DNA from: a virus
DNA length: 29,762 nt
IMG/VR virus record: IMGVR_UViG_3300042502_000160
Coordinates: 1 to 29,762 of that record
Direction: 5' to 3' (one strand)
The position numbers and the translations under genes are program-made. Positions 13,448 to 22,200 of the stretch are shown here, one piece after another. The notes below the pieces were generated by a model. It did no database searches. It was not told the DNA's origin and saw only the letters and a program-made list of their open reading frames with translations. Every line of letters begins with the position of its first letter. Within the stretch, counting starts at the first letter, position 1.

Positions 13448-14189
13448 CCTATACAAAACAAAAGCGGCATCCGATATAAAGGACATGGATAGCGATAAGC
13501 GGCAAGTTGCTGTTTACCTATCAACCTTTGATACAATAGATGCTGATAATGACATGATTAAAAAGGGTGCGTTCGCTAAATCAATACAGGAAAGAGGCGC
13601 ACAAAGCACATCTAATCGTAAAATCGCATTCCTTAGACATCATGATTGGGATTGGCAAATCGGTAAATGGTTAAGCCTTGAAGAGGATGATAAAGGACTG
13701 TTCGCAGTGGGTGAATTAGGTCGATCAACTAAGGGTAATGATGCGTATTTAGACTATGAAGATGGAATAATACGTGAGCATTCAATCGGATTCCAATACA
13801 TGGCTGACAAAATCCGTTGGATTGATGATTCAACTAAAGAGGAAGGCGGATATTGGATGGTTTCAGAGGTGAAATTGTATGAAGGTAGCGCGGTTACCTT
13901 TGGTGCTAACGAACATACCAATGTTGTAGACGTAATGAAGGGTGAGAATCGCGTTGAAGTAGCCGATAAGATCGCAAAAGAAATTGAAGGAGTCATTAAA
14001 GGACTAACCAACGGCAAAGGAACAGATGAAAGGCTGTTCGAATTGGAAATGAAATTAAAGTTTTTGAACGCAAAGTTGCTAACACTTGCCAAAACCGAAC
14101 CGCAGAATGTTAAGCATTTGGATTTAGGTGAGCCGGTTAAAGTGATTGAGGCGTTTGATTGGAATACAGTTATAAACAAGTTAAAGTAA
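13434..14189 (+). CDS. HK97-family prohead protease (S78/U35)
   Basis: The 251-residue protein has the protease core in its first 165 residues. RQVAVYLSTFDTIDADND leads in, H70 (LRHHDW) is the likely catalytic histidine and S117 (REHSIGF) the nucleophile. LYEGSAVTFGAN supplies the third acidic residue (E150 candidate). It cleaves the scaffold-like N-terminus of the capsid protein and itself during prohead maturation. The remaining 85 residues are helical and may be the self-cleaved tail. A separate scaffold gene is not seen, consistent with HK97-type capsids. Confidence 0.87.
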   Translation: MKDYNLYKTKAASDIKDMDSDKRQVAVYLSTFDTIDADNDMIKKGAFAKSIQERGAQSTSNRKIAFLRHHDWDWQIGKWLSLEEDDKGLFAVGELGRSTKGNDAYLDYEDGIIREHSIGFQYMADKIRWIDDSTKEEGGYWMVSEVKLYEGSAVTFGANEHTNVVDVMKGENRVEVADKIAKEIEGVIKGLTNGKGTDERLFELEMKLKFLNAKLLTLAKTEPQNVKHLDLGEPVKVIEAFDWNTVINKLK

Positions 14190-14200
14190 AACAAAAGCAA

Positions 14201-15394
14201 ATGGAAAATTTAACACCTGAGCAAGTAGTTGAGAAAATAAACGGACTACTTGACGAAAAAATGGGCGCAACTGCTACAAAAAGCGAGGTTGAAAGCCTAA
14301 AAACAGACTTGGAAGGCTTCAAATCTCTTGAAGTAAAGAGCCAAGAAATTGAAAAAGCAATCGCAAGAATGGAAGGGCGACTTGAGGCAATGGCTGAGAA
14401 AGCTGTTGAACCGCGTTTTGTACCTAAATCTGTTGCTGATGCAATCGTAAACGCTTATGTATCTAACATCGAAGCAATCAAAGATACTGCTGAAAAGGGC
14501 GGAATGCTTTCTTTGGATGTGAAAAGCACTACAATCAACGCTGATTATGATGGTGTTGTTGCATTGTCTACATTGGAGCCGGGAGTTGACAACATCGCTC
14601 GACCAGTAATCAAAGTTCGTAACGTAGTTAATACGGGTACAACTTCATCTAAGTTCGTTGTTTACATTTCGCAAACAGCTAACACATCTGCATCATGGGT
14701 AACTGAAGGTGAAACAAAACCAACTTCAAACCCAGGTTATGAAGAGGTATCTGTTGAGGTTAAGAAAGTTGCTTCAACTGTTAAGGTATCAAAAGAAATG
14801 TTGGCTGACCTTGCTTTCGTTCGTTCAGAAATCAATGCTGACCTTATGGCTGGACTTGACCAAGCGTTCGAAGATGCACTTATCAATGGTGCTGGTGGTA
14901 CTTCATTAAATGGTTTACTTGGATTCGCTCAACCGTTTGCGGCTGGTACTTTCGCGGGAACTATTCCAGCGGCTAATGTATCTGATGTTATTCGTGTTGC
15001 TAAAGCACAAATTCAAGGTGCTAACTTTGAGCCTACTCACGTATTGTTGCACCCTGAAGATGCAGCTAAAATTGAGTTGACAAAAGCAACTGATGGTGGT
15101 TACACTTACCCAGCGTTTTGGGATCGCAACATGATGTTGGCTGGATTGACTGTTGTTACTTCAACTAACATCGCTCCTGACACGTTCCTTGTTGGTGATA
15201 TGAGCAAATCAAACGTTCGTATTCGTGAAAACATGAACTTACAAGTAGGTTATGTTAATGACGATTTCCAACGTAACATGGTTACTATCTTGGCTGAAAT
15301 GAGAGCAGCGCATTATGTTAAGAACAACCAAGTTGAGGCGTTTGTAACGGGTGATTTCACAACTGCAATCGCAGCGTTAGATTCGGCTGATTAA
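14201..15394 (+). CDS. Major capsid protein (HK97 fold)
   Basis: From ATG 14201 the protein has 397 residues. Residues 1-70 are a charged coiled-coil delta domain (scaffold-like, expected to be cleaved). The HK97-fold part follows with typical segments: STLEPGVDNIARPVIKVRN, SASWVTEGETKPTSNP, VEVKKVASTVKVSKEMLAD, an alanine/glycine-rich LINGAGGTSLNGLLGF and a P-domain-like VLLHPEDAAKIELTKATDG. Codon choice (CGT, AAC, GCT, GGT) differs from the neighbouring genes, as expected for a highly expressed product. A start at 14159 lies inside the protease gene and is rejected. A terminator hairpin follows 8 nt after the stop. Confidence 0.92.
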   Translation: MENLTPEQVVEKINGLLDEKMGATATKSEVESLKTDLEGFKSLEVKSQEIEKAIARMEGRLEAMAEKAVEPRFVPKSVADAIVNAYVSNIEAIKDTAEKGGMLSLDVKSTTINADYDGVVALSTLEPGVDNIARPVIKVRNVVNTGTTSSKFVVYISQTANTSASWVTEGETKPTSNPGYEEVSVEVKKVASTVKVSKEMLADLAFVRSEINADLMAGLDQAFEDALINGAGGTSLNGLLGFAQPFAAGTFAGTIPAANVSDVIRVAKAQIQGANFEPTHVLLHPEDAAKIELTKATDGGYTYPAFWDRNMMLAGLTVVTSTNIAPDTFLVGDMSKSNVRIRENMNLQVGYVNDDFQRNMVTILAEMRAAHYVKNNQVEAFVTGDFTTAIAALDSAD

Positions 15395-15402
15395 ATTTAT
15401 AA

Positions 15403-15435
15403 GGGGGTGAGATAGCCTCATCCCCACTTTTATTT
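15403..15435 (+). terminator. Terminator hairpin after the capsid gene
   Basis: GGGGGTGAG (15403-15411) pairs with CTCATCCCC (15417-15425) over 9 bp (one G-U), loop ATAGC, followed by a T-rich stretch (15428-15435). TTTATTTG at 15429-15436 is one base from the -7 consensus, so a new promoter could lie directly on the terminator. Confidence 0.65.
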
Positions 15436-15440
15436 GCACT

Positions 15441-15743
15441 ATGGAAAAAAAGAAAAGACGTAAAAAAATAGACGTATCGCTCGACACAAAGAATGTAGAC
15501 GTAACATTCACACGTGAGGAAGATGGGGACATCGAAATAACTTTGGACACGCCAAAAGTAGATGCTAAATTCATTAAGAATGAAGAAGGCTTTTCACTTG
15601 ACATTGACGTAAACGATAAAGATTATTACGAGTTCGAAAGCAACGGTAAAAACAAGCACTTGCCAAAAGGCACTGTTTGGAAAATAACCGGCGCAATGCT
15701 TAAACACTTCCTTAAAAACAAGTTCGGTAAACTCAAAAAATAA
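15441..15743 (+). CDS. Small protein with internal beta repeat, 100 aa
   Basis: A lysine-rich start (MEKKKRRKK) is followed by two tandem copies of about 21 residues: SLDTKNVDVTFTREEDGDI (13-31) and TLDTPKVDAKFIKNEEGF (34-51). They share LDT..VD..F...E.G..., so each probably forms a pair of beta strands. The C-terminal third is basic and helical (MLKHFLKNKFGKLKK). It is flanked by the capsid and the neck gene, which suggests a virion or head-accessory role, perhaps decoration, but no family is recognised. Confidence 0.6.
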   Translation: MEKKKRRKKIDVSLDTKNVDVTFTREEDGDIEITLDTPKVDAKFIKNEEGFSLDIDVNDKDYYEFESNGKNKHLPKGTVWKITGAMLKHFLKNKFGKLKK

Positions 15744-15750
15744 GTAACAA

Positions 15751-16527
15751 ATGCTTTTAGATTTAGACGATTTCACGGGTAAATATGAATTGCATACAGG
15801 AATGTATGACCAAGCAAAGCTGTTGGAGTATATTCAGATATATGAAGAGCAGTATTTGATCGATTTGTTCGGTGCATCTTTGTATGATGATTTCATCAAC
15901 GACTTGGATAACAACAATTATCCTGAATCGCCTAACTTTCAAAAGGTATTTGATCCTTTTCATTTGGACAACACTTCTAACGGTTTCCTTACATCATACA
16001 ACACGTATAACAATGTGATAGTATCAAAGGGCATTTTAGATATGCTCAAAGGCTTTATTTACTTTGAATATGTGAAAGATACGGCTAACCAAATCACATC
16101 GCAAGGGCAAAAGATTCCTCAAGGGGAAAACAGCCTAACTGCTACTACTTTGTACAACATGATGTACACGCGATATTGGGAGGCTTTAAAGACGTATAGA
16201 GCCATTCAATGGTACATTTACCGCTATCAATTACAAGCTGGTCAGGTGTTAAATTACGGCGTTTTAAACATTGGTAATAGTTACAATGATGGAATTTATT
16301 TTCCGGTAGGTGGCACAGGCACAGGATTCAAAATCAATTGTTTTTTTGATCCAAGCGGTTCGATAGGTGATATTGCTGTTCTCGATGAGGGTATAAATTA
16401 TTCATCAGGTGATGAAGTAACACTTATTGGAGGTAATAATTCAGCTAAGTTGTTGATTGTAAACGTGGGTAAAGGCGATTATTCAAAATGGAATGGTGTT
16501 GCTAAACAAATGGCTTACTGGTTATGA
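15751..16527 (+). CDS. Head-tail connector-like protein (DUF6712-type) with an inserted beta domain
   Basis: Residues 1-165 are helical in the manner of phage head-completion/connector proteins: DQAKLLEYIQIYEEQYLIDLFG, ILDMLKGFIYFEYVKD, and YTRYWEALKTYRAIQWYI. The C-terminal end YSKWNGVAKQMAYWL returns to that pattern. Between them (about 178-240) sits a glycine-rich segment with GGTGTGFKIN, GSIGDIAVLDEGINYSSGDE and VTLIGGNNSAKLLIV. This is the 'GG.GYs.GD' type of beta repeat found on exposed phage virion proteins. The protein should join the portal ring to the neck. Next gene overlaps by ATGA. Confidence 0.6.
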   Translation: MLLDLDDFTGKYELHTGMYDQAKLLEYIQIYEEQYLIDLFGASLYDDFINDLDNNNYPESPNFQKVFDPFHLDNTSNGFLTSYNTYNNVIVSKGILDMLKGFIYFEYVKDTANQITSQGQKIPQGENSLTATTLYNMMYTRYWEALKTYRAIQWYIYRYQLQAGQVLNYGVLNIGNSYNDGIYFPVGGTGTGFKINCFFDPSGSIGDIAVLDEGINYSSGDEVTLIGGNNSAKLLIVNVGKGDYSKWNGVAKQMAYWL

Positions 16528-17207
16528 TAAACGAAATCACGCAAGAAATAAAGCAATTGTTTGATCAAATCGATCCTGAAATCACAGGCACGTTTGACCA
16601 ACCTACAATGCGCTTTTATACTTGCGATACAAAATGGGCGCGAGTTGGCAAAAACATAAAGGATGATTTAAACAACAACTATCAAATACTTGAAGTTGAG
16701 CCAAATGAATACATCAGAATTAAGCCTGTTGGAGTCATTAACTATCCAACTACATTGATGTATTTAAACGAGCCATTTTGGATTACCGGCACAAAGTTAG
16801 CAACCAATAGCGAATGGAGCAAAGCGGAAAAAAACCTAATGAAGAAAACACCATTGATTTGGTTGTTGGAAGTCATCCGTTTAAGAAGGTTCGGGCGCGA
16901 TAGTGTAATTGAATTCGAGAGCGATTTGCGTTTGTTCTTTTTAGATGAAACGAATGTAGCGCAGTATTACACTGCTGATCACCGCGAGAATGTAGTTTAT
17001 CCTATGGAAAGGTTATGCGATGAGTTTATCAAAGTAGTGGAGGCTAACCGAAATTATCAGACAATTGAAAATTACGACATTATTACGTTCAGCCGATTCG
17101 GTGTAGAGCGCGATAACGGAATGTTTCAGAATGTCTTGGATGCAAATTTAAGTGGGGTTGAGTTGAGAATCACCCTTACGAAGTACAAAGAGAATTGTAA
17201 ATGTTAA
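16524..17207 (+). CDS. Neck / tail-completion protein candidate
   Basis: The 227-residue protein has mixed alpha/beta character and no catalytic motif. It starts by an ATGA overlap with the connector gene and ends 20 nt before the tail tube gene, the slot normally filled by neck, stopper or tail-terminator proteins. Segments such as ENYDIITFSRFGVERDNG and the final ELRITLTKYKENCKC recall proteins at this position in Bacteroidota siphoviruses. Which neck component it is cannot be told. Confidence 0.5.
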   Translation: MINEITQEIKQLFDQIDPEITGTFDQPTMRFYTCDTKWARVGKNIKDDLNNNYQILEVEPNEYIRIKPVGVINYPTTLMYLNEPFWITGTKLATNSEWSKAEKNLMKKTPLIWLLEVIRLRRFGRDSVIEFESDLRLFFLDETNVAQYYTADHRENVVYPMERLCDEFIKVVEANRNYQTIENYDIITFSRFGVERDNGMFQNVLDANLSGVELRITLTKYKENCKC

Positions 17208-17227
17208 ATAATTTAAAGTAAAAAAAA

Positions 17228-18115
17228 ATGGCTTTAGGATGTAATTGTAATGCTGGATTGAGCAACACGGGTAAACCAGGATGTTTGCCTATTCAATCTG
17301 TAACAAGTGGACTAATCATGGTTCCACTTACTGCGGCTGATGGAACCGCTAATTTCATTGATTTAGATGCGGCTTTGCCAACATGGGCAGACCTTATCAA
17401 CGAGGCTGATTCTTCAAAGCGTTGGTTCCCTTTACAAGGATTCGAAAATGTAGAATTGCCAAAGGCTGACACTATCTTCGAAGAGGCTAACAGTGGGCGT
17501 ATGGTATTCATTCGTCAAGGAAAGCGTTCATTCGCTGGTGAATTGTGGAATGAAACACCTACTTTCTATGGTAAATTAAGCAACAATCGTTGTGTTGATT
17601 TCGGTGTTTACATTGTAGACGTTAATGGTAACTTGATCGGTTCTAAAATTGGTGATGGACTTTACCCTATCCCTGTTGATAACCAATCATTCAATCCAAC
17701 GTATATGTTCGCAACTGATACTACTACTTCAAAGGTAATGGTAGCATTCGACTTTGATCGTTTATTTGATGAGTCAACTATGTACATGATCACACCAACT
17801 GAAGCTGGTCAAAACTTCAACGATCTTAACGGATTGTTAGATGTTAATTTCAACAATTCAGTTGTTACTGCTGGTCAGTTAGTTGCTGAATTAGTATTGG
17901 ATTACGGTACTGCATTGAACCCTATCCAATTTACAGGAGCGGTTGCGGGTGATTTTAACATTACTGTTAATGGTGTATCTGCTACATTTACTGGTGTTAA
18001 TGAAATATCAGCTGGAACGTATGATTTCGACTTTTCCGCAACAACTGGTGATGACGTTGTCATCAGCGTGGATAAGGCTGGTTATGATGGTGAAATTTCA
18101 TTCACTGCGGCGTAA
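17228..18115 (+). CDS. Major tail tube protein with C-terminal Ig-like domain
   Basis: The 295-residue protein has an N-terminal cysteine/glycine-rich stretch (ALGCNCNAGLSNTGKPGC) and a beta-rich body (about 20-215) suited to tail-tube hexamers. A C-terminal domain (about 219-295; AGDFNITVNGVSATFTG, GTYDFDFSATTGDDVVISV) reads as an Ig-like/Big fold of the kind displayed outside siphovirus tails. Position before the tape measure, length and capsid-like codon choice (GGT, GCT, AAC, CGT) suggest an abundant virion protein. No tail-sheath gene is seen, so the tail should be non-contractile. The small gene after it starts on the stop (TAATG). Confidence 0.78.
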   Translation: MALGCNCNAGLSNTGKPGCLPIQSVTSGLIMVPLTAADGTANFIDLDAALPTWADLINEADSSKRWFPLQGFENVELPKADTIFEEANSGRMVFIRQGKRSFAGELWNETPTFYGKLSNNRCVDFGVYIVDVNGNLIGSKIGDGLYPIPVDNQSFNPTYMFATDTTTSKVMVAFDFDRLFDESTMYMITPTEAGQNFNDLNGLLDVNFNNSVVTAGQLVAELVLDYGTALNPIQFTGAVAGDFNITVNGVSATFTGVNEISAGTYDFDFSATTGDDVVISVDKAGYDGEISFTAA

Positions 18116-18297
18116 TGAGTTACGTTACTTTTGGCAAGTACAGCATCAATGGCGAATTCATTTTGGAGTCAACATTTGAACAGCTGTGCGATAGGTTTCC
18201 GAATTATCCTAAGAACGTACTTGTAGCGGCTTGGGAATCGGTACACGGAAAGCAAAAAAAGCCAAAGAAGAAACCGAAGACCGATAACGAACAATAG
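18115..18297 (+). CDS. Small hypothetical protein, 60 aa
   Basis: The start shares one base with the tail-tube stop (TAATG). It has a folded-looking first 40 residues (FGKYSINGEFILESTFEQLC, then a helix NVLVAAWESVHG) and a lysine/proline-rich tail (KQKKPKKKPK). Tight coupling with the tail tube suggests a tail-assembly or virion accessory. A terminator follows. No family is recognised. Confidence 0.6.
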   Translation: MSYVTFGKYSINGEFILESTFEQLCDRFPNYPKNVLVAAWESVHGKQKKPKKKPKTDNEQ

Positions 18298-18302
18298 TAA
18301 AG

Positions 18303-18330
18303 AGGGGTGTGAAATATCACCCCTTTTTTT
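18303..18330 (+). terminator. Terminator closing the capsid/tail-tube block
   Basis: AGGGGTG (18303-18309) pairs perfectly with CACCCCT (18318-18324), loop TGAAATAT, followed directly by a run of T to 18330. This is the clearest intrinsic terminator in the window. Confidence 0.8.
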
Positions 18331-18333
18331 GCT

Positions 18334-18341
18334 TAACTTTG
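18334..18341 (+). promoter_or_regulatory. Candidate -7 promoter element
   Basis: TAACTTTG (TAnnTTTG), identical to the box at 11982, follows the terminator. Its predicted start, about 18347, falls on the first ATG of the next gene (18346), which favours the in-frame ATG at 18358 or a start by readthrough. TATGTTTG at 18344-18351 also fits the consensus. No -33 box is seen. Confidence 0.35.
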
Positions 18342-18345
18342 ATAT

Positions 18346-18816
18346 ATGTTTGATCTCATGAATACTCGCATAGGTGATTTGCTAAACAAAGCGACACGTA
18401 TCACATTTGCGGATGTATGGAAAGAGGTATTTAGGGATGAACAATTCAAAACAGAAATACTTGATTGGATCAGATGGGATCAATTATATAATGAAGGGGT
18501 TGATGAATTTGGGCAAATTATAGGCACTTATTCACGGGCAACAGAAATGTTCAACCCTGAAAAATTAGAAGGAACACCATTCACTTTATACGACACGGGA
18601 GAATTTTACAATTCAATGATGATTGAAGTATTTAATGATTACATTGAGATCAACGGTGATGGTTTAAAGGTGGATGAATTTGGACAAACAACAGACCTAT
18701 TTCAAGAATATGGTTACGAAATTATTGGACTTACTGACGAAAGCAAAGAGAAATTGGCGCAAGAACTCATTGATCGATTTAACTACGAATATAAGCGACT
18801 ATTATCAATCAATTGA
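18346..18816 (+). CDS. Tail-completion / HK97 gp10-like protein candidate
   Basis: The 156-residue acidic protein contains TLYDTGEFYNSMMIEV (about 84-99) and LFQEYGYEIIGLTDESKEKL (about 117-136). They recall the 'L..TG.L..S' and 'YG..I.GLs.e' segments of tail-completion and virion-morphogenesis proteins of the HK97 gp10 type. The location between tail tube and tape measure fits tail or neck assembly. Start choice: ATG 18346 gives MFDLMNTRIGD; ATG 18358 (M5) fits the promoter position better. Confidence 0.5.
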   Translation: MFDLMNTRIGDLLNKATRITFADVWKEVFRDEQFKTEILDWIRWDQLYNEGVDEFGQIIGTYSRATEMFNPEKLEGTPFTLYDTGEFYNSMMIEVFNDYIEINGDGLKVDEFGQTTDLFQEYGYEIIGLTDESKEKLAQELIDRFNYEYKRLLSIN

Positions 18817-18820
18817 TGAT

Positions 18821-19234
18821 ATGCCTTTATATAACTGGATTAAATGCACTGAAGGGGATTTAACGCACGTTAGAAAGACAAAAGAAGGCAACGCGAAAGA
18901 TGACATTGAGGCATGGACAAAGGTACATGATTCGTATATTGATGAGTTCGGATTGAGCGAAGTGTATAAAAAAATGCTGGATGCAATGCGTAAAAAGGCA
19001 TTGATTGAATTGGATTATGTAATTACCGGTGATCGGTTTAAGTTAACCGAAGCTCAAATACAAGCCGCGAAACTGCAATCAATGATGGCAAACGGCGGCA
19101 ATGGAATGACAATTGAGCAGACGTTAATTTATATAAGCAAATGGATTGGTCAATGGATCAACCCTAAACAAATAACGGCACGTGAATATTTTAATTTGTT
19201 AAAGGAGTATGGCAAAGCAAATAAAGGCAACTGA
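18821..19234 (+). CDS. Tail assembly chaperone candidate
   Basis: From ATG 18821 the product has 137 residues and is largely helical: MPLYNWIKCTEGDLTHVRK, then AWTKVHDSYIDEFGLSEVYKK, LIELDYVITGDRFKLTEAQ and a C-terminal helix. It ends 26 nt inside the tape-measure gene. Small helical proteins directly before and overlapping the tape measure are generally tail-assembly chaperones. No frameshift site was found, unlike the lambda G/GT pair. The frame is open upstream to 18674, but that part lies within the preceding gene and is not used. Confidence 0.5.
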   Translation: MPLYNWIKCTEGDLTHVRKTKEGNAKDDIEAWTKVHDSYIDEFGLSEVYKKMLDAMRKKALIELDYVITGDRFKLTEAQIQAAKLQSMMANGGNGMTIEQTLIYISKWIGQWINPKQITAREYFNLLKEYGKANKGN

Positions 19235-22200
19235 TATATTTGAAAGCGAAGATATATTTCGCGGTATAAGACAATCAGCAGAACAAGCAATTGATACGCT
19301 TGGTAAGTTTAAAACCGAACTTAAACAAACGGCTGACGAGTTAAAAAAGACTATTGGCGGCGCAACTGTTGGCGATACCAAATCCATTAACGAATTAATT
19401 GCGGCTACACAAAAGGCAAATCAAGTAAAAGAACAAACGGTAAAGATTGATCAGGAACAGGAAAAATTACGCAAATTATCCATTCAATCCGAACGTGAGG
19501 AAATCAAATTAAAGAAAGATCAACAGGCGGCATTAGATCGCGAGGCAAAAGCGCGTGAGAAAGTTGCAAGAGAAACCGCTAAACAAAACAGCGCATATAG
19601 TCAAGAATCAGCCAAATTAAACGAACTTCGGAAGCGTTACAAGGATTTAGCTGTACAGAACAAAGAAAACACGGCAGAGGCAAGGAATTTGCTTACACAA
19701 ATCACCGCGTTAGATGGTAAACTAAAGCAAATTGATGCTACGGTTGGACAACACCAAAGAAATGTAGGTAATTATCAACAAGCACTTGGTAGATTAAGCG
19801 GGTTTTTAGGTCAATTTGGGGTTGCATTTGGTATAGGAACAATCGTACAAGGTGCTACACGTTCGGTAATTGAATTTGATCAGGCGATTGCTGACCTTGT
19901 TTCGATTACGGGTGCGGGAGGTCAGGACTTAGAATTTTTCAAAGAACAGGCGTTAACATTAGGCAAGGAGGTTGAAGGTGGTGCAAGTGCTGTAATTGAG
20001 GCTTATAAGTTGATTGGATCGGCTAAACCTGAATTATTAGAGAATGCAGAGGCTTTAAATGCTGTAACTGAATCGGCAATAACATTGAGTCAAGCGTCAG
20101 GAATGGCATTACCTGAAGCAGCAACAGCGTTAACGGATGCAATGAATCAATTTGGCGCACCGGCTGAAGAGGCAAGTCGTTTCATAGATGCGTTGGCTAA
20201 TGGTGCATTATTTGGAGCGGCTGAAATTCCACAAGTAACAGAGGCATTACTCAAATTTGGTGCTGTTGCCAATACGGCTAACGTATCATTGGAGGAATCA
20301 ACAGGATTGATTGAGGCACTTGCTGAAAAAGGATTGAAAGGAGCGGAAGCGGGTACGGCATTACGAAATGTGATGTTAAAATTATCCGCTCCGGATGCTT
20401 TGCCAAAAGAGGCACAGGATAGATTGGAGGCGTTAGGCATTTCTTTTGCTGATTTACAAGATACATCAAAGCCGTTTTCCGAGCGTTTAGAGGCATTAAA
20501 ACCATTGCTTAATGATAATGCGGCATTGGTTAAAGTATTCGGTACAGAAAACGCTGTTGCGGCAACTAATTTGATTGCCAATACAGATAGGATTGCAGAT
20601 CTCACCGAAAAGATGTACACGCAAGGAACAGCAAGTAAACAAGCCGAAGATCGTACACAAACATTAGCACACGCATTAACGCAATTACGCGGTGCATGGG
20701 AAGAGGTGATACTTGGATTCATGAATGGATCAGGTGCATCGCAAGTATTGGTTCAGGGAATACAATTTTTAGCGGCTAATTTAGGCACAATCATTTCAAT
20801 AGTAGGTAAGTTGGTTGTTGCATGGGGAGCATATAAAGCACTTCAGGTATCATTGCAAGTTATTGAAAAAGCAAGAGCGTTTTCATTTGCTGAATTCGGC
20901 AAACAATTAGCGGCTCAGATACCAATGACACGAGCATATAGATTGGAACAAGTAAACGCGGCAAGAGCGGCGCAACAAGCGGGTGAATCAGCAAAAACGG
21001 CTGGTAATGCAATGAGTGCTGTTCCGTGGATGGTTATATTGGGTTTACTTATTGAGGTTGCAACTGCATTTTATGACATCGCAAGTGGTGCAAATGCAGC
21101 GGCTGAAGCACAAGCAAGGTTAGATAAAACGGTTGAAGGTTCGCAGCAAAAAGCGGCTGAAAGAGTAAGTAAAAGACAAGAAGATTTGCAAAAAGAAATA
21201 GCAGCACAACAACGATTGCGTAATGAAAATAAAATAACTGAAGACCAATTCTTAAAACGTAAGCAATACGCAATTAATCTAACGCAAAAGGAAATACAAG
21301 AAGATATAAAAGCCGTTAATAAACGAAAAATTGCAAATGCCGAACGAATCAAAGTATTGGAAAAGGATATTAAGAACGCTGAAGAAATGATAAGACTTGA
21401 GCCTAAAACGGCTGGTATGTACAATCAACAAATTTCATCAAATACAGATCAAATTGCACAATTAAAGGCAAATATTGCTGGAGCAAATGAAAAAATAAAA
21501 GAATATCGCAAAGAATTAAATACTACAACAGAAAGCCAAAAGGATGCAACAAGCGAAGTTATTGCCAATAGTGTTGCGCAAGAAGATAACACAAAAAAAA
21601 TAAATGCCAAAATACCAAAGCAAAAGGAACAAAAAATAACAGTTGAGGCAATTGCGGCGGCATTTAGAAAACAGCGTGAGGAATTAACACTATTAAATGA
21701 AGTTGAAAGGCTTTCAATGAATCCTGAAGATGTAAAAGCCAAGATGCTATTGGATGAACAACGCGCTGTTGGTGCGGCTGATATATCTGTTTTAGAGGCT
21801 GAAATTGCGCTTAAAAGATTGGAAGGTACAAAAGATACCAAAGCACTTGCAAAAGCTGAAGAGGATTTACGCAAAGCGCGTGAGGCGCAAATACTTGCAC
21901 AACTTAAACTTGATCTTGCCCAAACAGATGATGTTAACGAACAAGATAGATTACGAAAAGAGGCTGAACTAAAAATACTAAACTTAGGGAAAAAAGAAGT
22001 TGAAATAGTAAAAATGACAGCCGAACAACGTAATGAATGGGTTAAGTTCGCAACAGATTATTTTATCCAAAAATCAAATGAACGCATTGCACAACTTGAC
22101 AAAGAAATAGCGGCAGCAGAAAAGCAACAAGATACACTTAGAGAATTAGCCGCAAATGGCAATATAAACGCGCGTGAGTCACTTGCAGAAAACCAGCGTA

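Noticed and set aside
14159-14200. Longer capsid protein start at 14159.
   Set aside because: Those codons lie inside the protease gene and its end; ATG 14201 opens the delta domain 11 nt after the protease stop.
18674-18820. Upstream open extension of the chaperone-like frame inside the 18346 gene, suggestive of a frameshift fusion as in lambda G/GT.
   Set aside because: The shift needed would be +1 and no slippery heptamer or stall structure was found. The ATG at 18821 gives a natural start 4 nt after the upstream stop.
19202-19211. AAAGGAG just before the tape-measure ATG, like a Shine-Dalgarno sequence.
   Set aside because: Only one base separates it from the ATG, too close for function, and other genes here lack such sites, as expected for Bacteroidota.
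20147-21874. Long open frames on the minus strand opposite the tape-measure gene.
   Set aside because: They are serine/leucine-rich antisense shadows of a highly biased coding region, without conserved features.
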